A DNA stretch of 6,792 nucleotides. Source: Actinomycetales bacterium. Lineage in GTDB: Bacteria; Actinomycetota; Actinomycetes; Actinomycetales; Actinomycetaceae. Below are positions 5,425 to 6,792 of the stretch, piece by piece. Positions within the stretch are counted from its first letter, which is position 1. Every line of letters begins with the position of its first letter. Made by a program: the position numbers and the translations under genes. The notes under the pieces were generated by a model. That model had not been told where the DNA came from and did not search any database. It was given only the letters and a program-made list of their open reading frames with translations. Location: assembly GCA_022838965.1 (NCBI GenBank), contig JALHDK010000110.1, forward strand, positions 1-6,792. Reading direction: 5' to 3'.

Positions 5425-6792
5425 ATGCCTCCCGGCGAGCAGTGGGTGACAGTGGCGGGCCGGCGGCTGAAGGTCACCAACCTGGACAAGGTGATGTACC
5501 CGGCCACGGGCACCACCAAGGCGGACGTCTTCGCCTACTACGCCGCGATCGCGCCCGTCCTCATTCCGCAGGCCGCGTGGCGGCCGGTGACGCGGAAGCG
5601 GTGGGTGAACGGTGTGGGCACCGCCGAGGAACCCGGACAGGTCTTCTTCCGCAAGGACCTGGAGGACTCCGCGCCGGACTGGGTGCCACGCTTCGCGATC
5701 CGGCACTCCTCCGGCACCAACGTCTACCCGCTCGCGAACCACCCGGCCGTGCTCGCGTGGTTCGCCCAGCTCGCCGCCCTCGAGCTGCACGTCCCGCAGT
5801 GGCGCTTCGCGCCGGACGGCGTCCCGCAGCCTCCCGACCGGATGGTGATCGACCTCGACCCCGGCGACGGCGTGACCCTCGTGGACTGCGCCGTGGTGGC
5901 GCGCCTGTGCCGCGAGGTGCTGGTGGAGATGGGGATGGACGCGGTCCCCGTGACGTCGGGCTCGAAGGGCATCCATCTGTACGTGCCCCTCCCCGGGGAC
6001 CACTCGTCCGCGGAGGTCTCCGCGGTGGCGCGCGAGATGGCGCTCGCGCTGGAGGCCGACCATCCGGACCTCGTCGTGTCGCTGCAGCGGAAGGCACTGC
6101 GTGCCGGGCGGGTGCTCCTCGACTGGAGCCAGAACAACGCCAGCAAGACCACCGTGTGCCCGTACTCGCTCCGCGGCCGGCTGCGGCCGACGGTCGCCGC
6201 ACCCCGGACCTGGGACGAGCTCGCGGACCCCGCCCTGGCCCACCTGGATCACGAGCAGGTTCTGGAGCGGGTGCGGCGCGGCATCGACCCCATCGCCGCC
6301 CAGGGATGGCGTGGCCCGCTCGGCGAGGGCGACGCCGCCCCCACCGACCGTCTCGCCCGCTATCGCGCCATGCGCGACCCCGCGCGCACCCCGGAGCCGA
6401 TCCCCGCCGACCTCGCCGGCGCTGAGGGCGCTCCCCAGGAGACGCGCTTCGTCATCCAGCGTCATCAGGCCCGCCGGCTGCACTGGGACGTCCGGCTGGA
6501 ACGGGACGGGGTGCTCGTCTCCTGGGCGGTCCCGAAGGGCCCGCCCCTGGACGTCGGCAACCGGCTCGCGGTGCAGACCGAGGACCACCCCCTCGAGTAC
6601 GCCGCGTTCGAGGGCACGATCCCGGCGGGGGAGTACGGCGCCGGCGAGGTCACGATCTGGGACGCGGGGACCTGCGAGATCGAGAAGTGGCGGGAGGGGA
6701 AGGAGGTGATCGCGGTTCTCCACGGCCGGCCGGACGGCGGCCTGGGCGGGGTGCCGCGCCGCTACGCCCTCATCCACACCGGCGGGGAGGAT
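5425..6792 (+). CDS. ligD: LigD, NHEJ polymerase-phosphoesterase(-ligase), cut by right edge
   Basis: LigD fills, trims and seals broken ends held by Ku. The 456 residues visible have no stop. Residues about 10-290 are the primase-like polymerase domain: LTNLDKVMYP-like VTNLDKVMYP near the start, RHSSGTNVYPLANHPAVL (about 92-110), metal-binding Asp143 and Asp145 in IDLDPGDG, TSGSKGIHLYVPL (about 177-189) and the third acidic residue Asp233 in LLDWSQNN. Residues about 339-456 are the 3'-phosphoesterase domain, with metal and catalytic positions His347, His353, Asp355, Arg357 (QRHQARRLHWDVRL), His388 and Tyr392 (DHPLEY), then FEGTIPAGEYGAG. The Pol-PE order matches mycobacterial LigD, so an ATP-dependent ligase domain is expected beyond the edge, but it is not seen; a split ligase gene is possible. 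It is divergent from ku. Confidence 0.95.
   Translation, partial: MPPGEQWVTVAGRRLKVTNLDKVMYPATGTTKADVFAYYAAIAPVLIPQAAWRPVTRKRWVNGVGTAEEPGQVFFRKDLEDSAPDWVPRFAIRHSSGTNVYPLANHPAVLAWFAQLAALELHVPQWRFAPDGVPQPPDRMVIDLDPGDGVTLVDCAVVARLCREVLVEMGMDAVPVTSGSKGIHLYVPLPGDHSSAEVSAVAREMALALEADHPDLVVSLQRKALRAGRVLLDWSQNNASKTTVCPYSLRGRLRPTVAAPRTWDELADPALAHLDHEQVLERVRRGIDPIAAQGWRGPLGEGDAAPTDRLARYRAMRDPARTPEPIPADLAGAEGAPQETRFVIQRHQARRLHWDVRLERDGVLVSWAVPKGPPLDVGNRLAVQTEDHPLEYAAFEGTIPAGEYGAGEVTIWDAGTCEIEKWREGKEVIAVLHGRPDGGLGGVPRRYALIHTGGED

Noticed and set aside
4612..6777. 721-codon open frame on the minus strand through ligD and ku
   Set aside because: It is antisense to ligD and out of frame with ku. Its translation is rich in Arg, His, Gly and Pro with no family motif, as expected of a shadow in GC-rich DNA, while ligD and ku show intact catalytic motifs.
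5425..6792. LigD lacking a ligase domain as a natural truncation
   Set aside because: The frame is still open at the window edge, so absence of the ligase domain here says nothing about the gene.
1..6792. Insertion sequences, CRISPR repeats, tRNA or rRNA genes, attachment sites
   Set aside because: No direct repeats with regular spacing, transposase motifs, tRNA cloverleaf or rRNA-like stretches were found by reading both strands.

Overview
The window is GC-rich throughout, with codons ending mostly in G or C, frequent GTG starts, and a bacterial Ku divergent from a LigD whose domains run polymerase then phosphoesterase, as in mycobacterial LigD. Together these point to an actinobacterium (Actinomycetota). 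The genus cannot be told from the sequence. No rRNA, tRNA, insertion sequence, CRISPR array or phage gene was seen; this reads as ordinary chromosome with two functional islands and one broken gene.

Positions 1-451, minus strand: the N-terminal 150 residues of a Kef/CPA2-type cation:proton antiporter that runs off the left edge. Positions 527-3110, minus strand: a compact metal-uptake operon in the order lipoprotein, permease, ATPase (AztC-AztB-AztA type, most likely zinc). Its genes overlap by 4 nt (GTGA) at both junctions. It begins at a perfect 8-1-8 palindrome of the Fur/Zur kind that lies on the start codon and the putative promoter, and the first gene looks leaderless. A hairpin follows the ATPase gene and separates the operon from the antiporter.

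Positions 3199-3932, plus strand: a gene with a strong ribosome binding site whose reading frame breaks near 3342. Restoring one base would give a 244-residue protein with a C-terminal SnoaL-like/NTF2-like domain. It is either a recent pseudogene or a sequencing error.

Positions 3922-6792: a double-strand-break repair island. Ku (4455-5297, minus) is followed almost without a gap by a MacroD/YmdB-type macrodomain gene (3922-4452, minus). LigD (5425 onward, plus) is divergent from Ku and cut by the right edge after its polymerase and 3'-phosphoesterase domains. Ku and LigD form the bacterial non-homologous end-joining machine. The tight linkage of an ADP-ribose-processing macrodomain to Ku is the most thought-provoking arrangement in the window, together with the palindrome on the leaderless aztC start.
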